Assembly: GCA_947372405.1 (NCBI GenBank)
Contig: CANBTO010000049.1
Location: 1 to 15,761 of the forward strand
Source: Verrucomicrobiaceae bacterium
Lineage (GTDB): Bacteria > Verrucomicrobiota > Verrucomicrobiae > Verrucomicrobiales > Akkermansiaceae
Direction: 5' to 3'
DNA: 15,761 bases
How positions within the stretch are numbered: the stretch's first letter is position 1; the number at the start of each line of letters is the position of its first letter. The translations under genes and the position numbers were made by a program. This document shows, in pieces, positions 15,237-15,761 of the stretch. The notes under the pieces were generated by a model. That model saw only the letters and a program-made list of their open reading frames with translations, was not told where the DNA came from and did no database searches.

Positions 15237-15761
15237 TCAATTCTCAGCGGCGGTGACGCGGACGAAGCAGTTGGTGAGGTTGCCTGTGATGCCGTCAAGG
15301 GCGTCAATATTGGCCTTGCTGATGGTCTCGGAAAGCATGTTTCCGGTGCCGTCTTTCTGGGAGTAGAGGTGCCAGTCCGTGAAATTGGTAGTCCAATAAA
15401 CCCTGTAAATGCGGCCCGTGACGGATGGCCAGGTGATGGTGAATCCGGTGACGGTATTGTCCGTCTGGAGAGTGCGGAACACCGAGAGAGGATTGGTGGG
15501 ATCCGTGCCGGCGATGAACTCCTGGAGGTTGCTTTGGCCATCGCCATCAAGATCGCTGGCGGCGTCTTTCGGGTTGTCACGGTCGAGCCCGTAAGCGGTT
15601 TCAAAGCTGTTGGGCATTCCGTCGGCGTCGTTGTCTGGACGACGCGGGAAAAGTTCCGCCGTGGTGGTGGTGCGGTATTGGTCGAGTTTGCCCAACAGGT
15701 CTCTGCCGGTGAGAGAGGTGAGTTGGCTCCGGATCTGAGTGGAGGTGGTCAGGGACGAGAT
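15237..15761 (-). CDS. secreted protein with thrombospondin-type-3-like Ca-binding repeats, C-terminal part (5' end outside window)
   Basis: The frame is open from the window edge (15761) to the TGA at 15237-15239, giving the last 174 residues. An Asp-rich stretch (PDNDADGMPNSFETAYGL, then SDLDGDGQSNLQEFIAGTDP) matches calcium-binding thrombospondin type 3-like repeats. The last 80 residues form a beta-rich domain with TITWPSVTGRIYRVYW and TNFTDWHLYS. In my experience this pair of modules is a common ending of large secreted or surface proteins in Verrucomicrobiota, so the gene is probably long and starts well outside. An internal TTG at 15695 is not a likely start. Its role cannot be read from this tail, and its convergent orientation gives no sign that it belongs to the electron-transfer operons. 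Confidence 0.75.
   Translation of the reverse strand: MSSLTTSTQIRSQLTSLTGRDLLGKLDQYRTTTTAELFPRRPDNDADGMPNSFETAYGLDRDNPKDAASDLDGDGQSNLQEFIAGTDPTNPLSVFRTLQTDNTVTGFTITWPSVTGRIYRVYWTTNFTDWHLYSQKDGTGNMLSETISKANIDALDGITGNLTNCFVRVTAAEN

Noticed and set aside
15194..15256. A 20-codon ORF after a strong GAGGAG ribosome-site-like sequence
   Set aside because: It is very short, runs into the opposite-strand gene's 3' end and resembles no known peptide; the ribosome-site match may be chance.
1..15761. CRISPR array, tRNA, rRNA or insertion sequence
   Set aside because: No regularly spaced direct repeats, tRNA-like arms, rRNA stretches or transposase motifs were seen in reading the window.

Overview
The window looks like a piece of a high-GC Verrucomicrobiota chromosome, perhaps near Luteolibacter/Akkermansiaceae. 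The grounds are a secreted protein with a thrombospondin-type-3-like Ca-binding stretch and a C-terminal domain common in that phylum, CX4CH-type c554-like cytochromes, and a porin/multiheme cytochrome set of a kind I recall being reported from freshwater verrucomicrobial genomes. This placement is inference; there is no rRNA or other phylogenetic marker here.

Layout. (1) Positions 1-1501, + strand: the 3' end of a ComF-like phosphoribosyltransferase, overlapping by ATGA a SLOG/Rossmann nucleotide-binding protein, then a DUF559-like PD-(D/E)XK nuclease of visibly lower GC. (2) Positions 1502-1866: no confident gene; one small coiled-coil ORF, and a palindromic element that runs into the end of the next gene. 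(3) Positions 9375 down to 1867, - strand operon: tetraheme c554-type cytochrome, large outer-membrane beta-barrel porin with a proline-rich N-terminal extension, and a 1292-residue decaheme cytochrome fused to an LVIVD-type beta-propeller. (4) A roughly 145-bp divergent promoter region. (5) Positions 9520-15050, + strand operon of four overlapping genes: membrane-anchored FAD/NAD(P)/[2Fe-2S] reductase, a fusion of two cyclic-nucleotide-binding domains with a four-cluster [4Fe-4S] ferredoxin module, a five-helix di-heme cytochrome b with two H-x13-H pairs, and an inner-membrane decaheme cytochrome with a cytoplasmic duplicated Cys-rich head. (6) Positions 15237-15761, - strand: the 3' end of a secreted Ca-binding protein.

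Taken together, the two divergent operons could encode a full electron conduit from cytoplasmic NAD(P)H to the cell surface: flavin/[2Fe-2S] reductase, polyferredoxin, di-heme b in the inner membrane, periplasmic decaheme, tetraheme, porin, and decaheme-propeller. That is 24 c-type heme motifs plus two predicted b hemes. Flow could be outward (extracellular reduction, for example of humics or metal oxides) or inward (oxidation of an extracellular donor); the sequence does not decide this. The most unusual parts are the cyclic-nucleotide domains built into the iron-sulfur subunit and the Cys-rich duplicated head on the membrane decaheme. All calls come from reading motifs by eye; no database search was possible.
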